A DNA stretch of 5,368 bases from Verrucomicrobiota bacterium (lineage in GTDB: Bacteria > Verrucomicrobiota > Verrucomicrobiia > Verrucomicrobiales > Verrucomicrobiaceae), in the NCBI GenBank assembly GCA_021413535.1, contig JAIOQF010000258.1:1-5368 (forward strand). The letters are read 5' to 3'. The position numbers and the translations under genes were made by a program. This document shows positions 4,630 through 5,368 of the stretch, in pieces (position 1 is the stretch's first letter; each line of letters begins with the position of its first letter). The notes beneath the pieces are model-generated. The model did no database searches. It was not told the DNA's origin and worked only from the letters and a program-made list of their open reading frames with translations.

Positions 4630-5368
4630 GTGAAAAACCAAAAACCAAGAACCAAGAACGAGGATAGCGACTTCCTCGAATTCATGGAAGTGGAGCGCAG
4701 TGCCTCACCACGGACCTTGGAGAACTATCGGCATGCGATGGATACTTTGCGCACGAAGCATCGGGGATTTACTTCGTGGGAGGCGCTGACGGCGGATGAT
4801 TTCCGGAAGTATCTCTTCGAGCAGATGAAGTCCGGTCTGGGTCGGGCCACGATCCGGCTGCATTTCGCGGCGTTCCGTTCCTTTTATAAATACCTTACCC
4901 GGCGCCGGGGATGGACGGTAAATCCGCTGCTGGATGTGCAGCTTCCGAAGCCCGAAAAAAAACTTCCCGTGGTGCTCACACTGACCCAGGTGGAGCAGAT
5001 GCTGGCCTTGCCGATGACGGCACCAAAGGAAAAACAGGCGCCCGTGTGGGCGGGTGAACGCGACACGGCGATTCTGGAACTATTTTATTCGACAGGCATC
5101 CGTCTCAGCGAGCTCACGGAACTGAACGTGGAAGATGTGGACGTTTACAGCGAGACTATGCGTGTTTTCGGAAAGGGTCGCAAGCAGCGGGTCTGTCCCA
5201 TCGGCGGACCGGCGCTGCGGGCGATGCAGCGTTACCAGAGCAAGCTCGGCGTGCATCACGGTCCGCTCTTTCGCAGCAAGGTGGGGAAGCGCATGTCGAC
5301 GCAGGCGGTGAACGATGTCATCGCCAAATACTGGCGCTTGTCCGGGCTGCCGATTCAAGTGACGCCGC
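4630..5368 (+). CDS. xerC: Xer-family tyrosine recombinase, 3' end outside window
   Basis: This is a tyrosine site-specific recombinase of the XerC/XerD type, which resolves chromosome dimers at dif in most bacteria. 246 codons are visible. An N-terminal core-binding (SAM-like) domain covers about 11-100 (DFLEFMEVERSASPRTLENYRHAM, then TIRLHFAAFRSFYKYL), followed by the linker NPLLDVQLPKPEKKLP and the catalytic domain. The first catalytic Arg is R158 in YSTGIRLSELTELNVEDVD and the catalytic Lys is K182 in VFGKGRKQRVCPIG, spaced as in E. coli XerC (R148, K172). The window ends at QVTP, just before the expected HxxR, second His and Tyr nucleophile. The GTG at 4630 is the first possible start after an in-frame stop at 4525-4527. 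The alternative ATG at 4684 would cut into the conserved N-terminal helix, so GTG is preferred. No clear Shine-Dalgarno is present. XerC and XerD cannot be firmly separated here; a phage or element integrase is less likely given its length and compact domains. Confidence 0.88.
   Translation, partial: MKNQKPRTKNEDSDFLEFMEVERSASPRTLENYRHAMDTLRTKHRGFTSWEALTADDFRKYLFEQMKSGLGRATIRLHFAAFRSFYKYLTRRRGWTVNPLLDVQLPKPEKKLPVVLTLTQVEQMLALPMTAPKEKQAPVWAGERDTAILELFYSTGIRLSELTELNVEDVDVYSETMRVFGKGRKQRVCPIGGPALRAMQRYQSKLGVHHGPLFRSKVGKRMSTQAVNDVIAKYWRLSGLPIQVTP
4633..4660 (+). repeat. Heptad tandem repeat at the xerC start
   Basis: Four consecutive 7-bp units, AAAAACC, AAAAACC, AAGAACC and AAGAACG, immediately follow the GTG start codon and encode the basic leader KNQKPRTKN. 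Seven is not a multiple of three, so gain or loss of one unit would change the reading frame of the recombinase unless translation began downstream. Confidence 0.75.

Noticed and set aside
4491..4660. Heptad repeats as a CRISPR array, integron attC site or dif site
   Set aside because: The units are 7 bp and contiguous without unique spacers. No GTTRRRY/RYYYAAC core sites and no 28-bp dif-like pair of 11-bp arms were found, and the recombinase lacks evidence of an integron-specific insertion.

Overview
The window looks like chromosomal DNA from a member of the Verrucomicrobiota, probably close to Verrucomicrobiaceae. This is inferred from four things: a PEP-CTERM surface protein whose tail (SWDTTAFSSFGVVVVIPEP, hydrophobic stretch, RRRR) is of the type common in that phylum; a release factor 1 and a zinc-type L31 with a C-terminal extension; weak or absent Shine-Dalgarno sequences at most starts; and a GTAG-headed REP doublet between genes. 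No rRNA, tRNA, insertion sequence or CRISPR array is visible. Coding DNA is mostly near 55-63% G+C, apart from one gene at about 47%.

Layout. Positions 1-510 (+) hold the 3' end of a PEP-CTERM protein. Positions 511-681 separate it from convergent prfA and contain a near-symmetric inverted pair of REP palindromes (514-597), a REPIN-like element. Positions 682-2100 (-) hold rpmE (L31) followed by prfA (RF1), a translation-linked pair with an intrinsic terminator between them (1781-1822). A candidate promoter and a structured leader lie before rpmE. Positions 2357-3178 (+) encode an LpxH/YbbF-like metallophosphoesterase, divergent from rpmE. Positions 3213-3659 (-) encode a small secreted protein of unknown function with lower G+C. 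Positions 3715-4488 (-) encode hisF, separated from its usual his neighbours. Positions 4489-4629 form a divergent intergenic region built largely of 7-bp repeats in inverted arms. From 4630 to the window edge (+) is a Xer-type tyrosine recombinase, cut off just before its HxxR motif; its first codons are made of another 7-bp tandem repeat.

Most genes are unrelated housekeeping functions (translation termination, ribosome structure, envelope lipid-type phosphohydrolysis, histidine biosynthesis, site-specific recombination) and do not form one pathway. The unusual content is between the genes: the REPIN-like element, the terminator separating rpmE from prfA, the possible rpmE leader, and the heptad repeats between hisF and xerC. 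I found no clear evidence of a wholly new multi-gene system.
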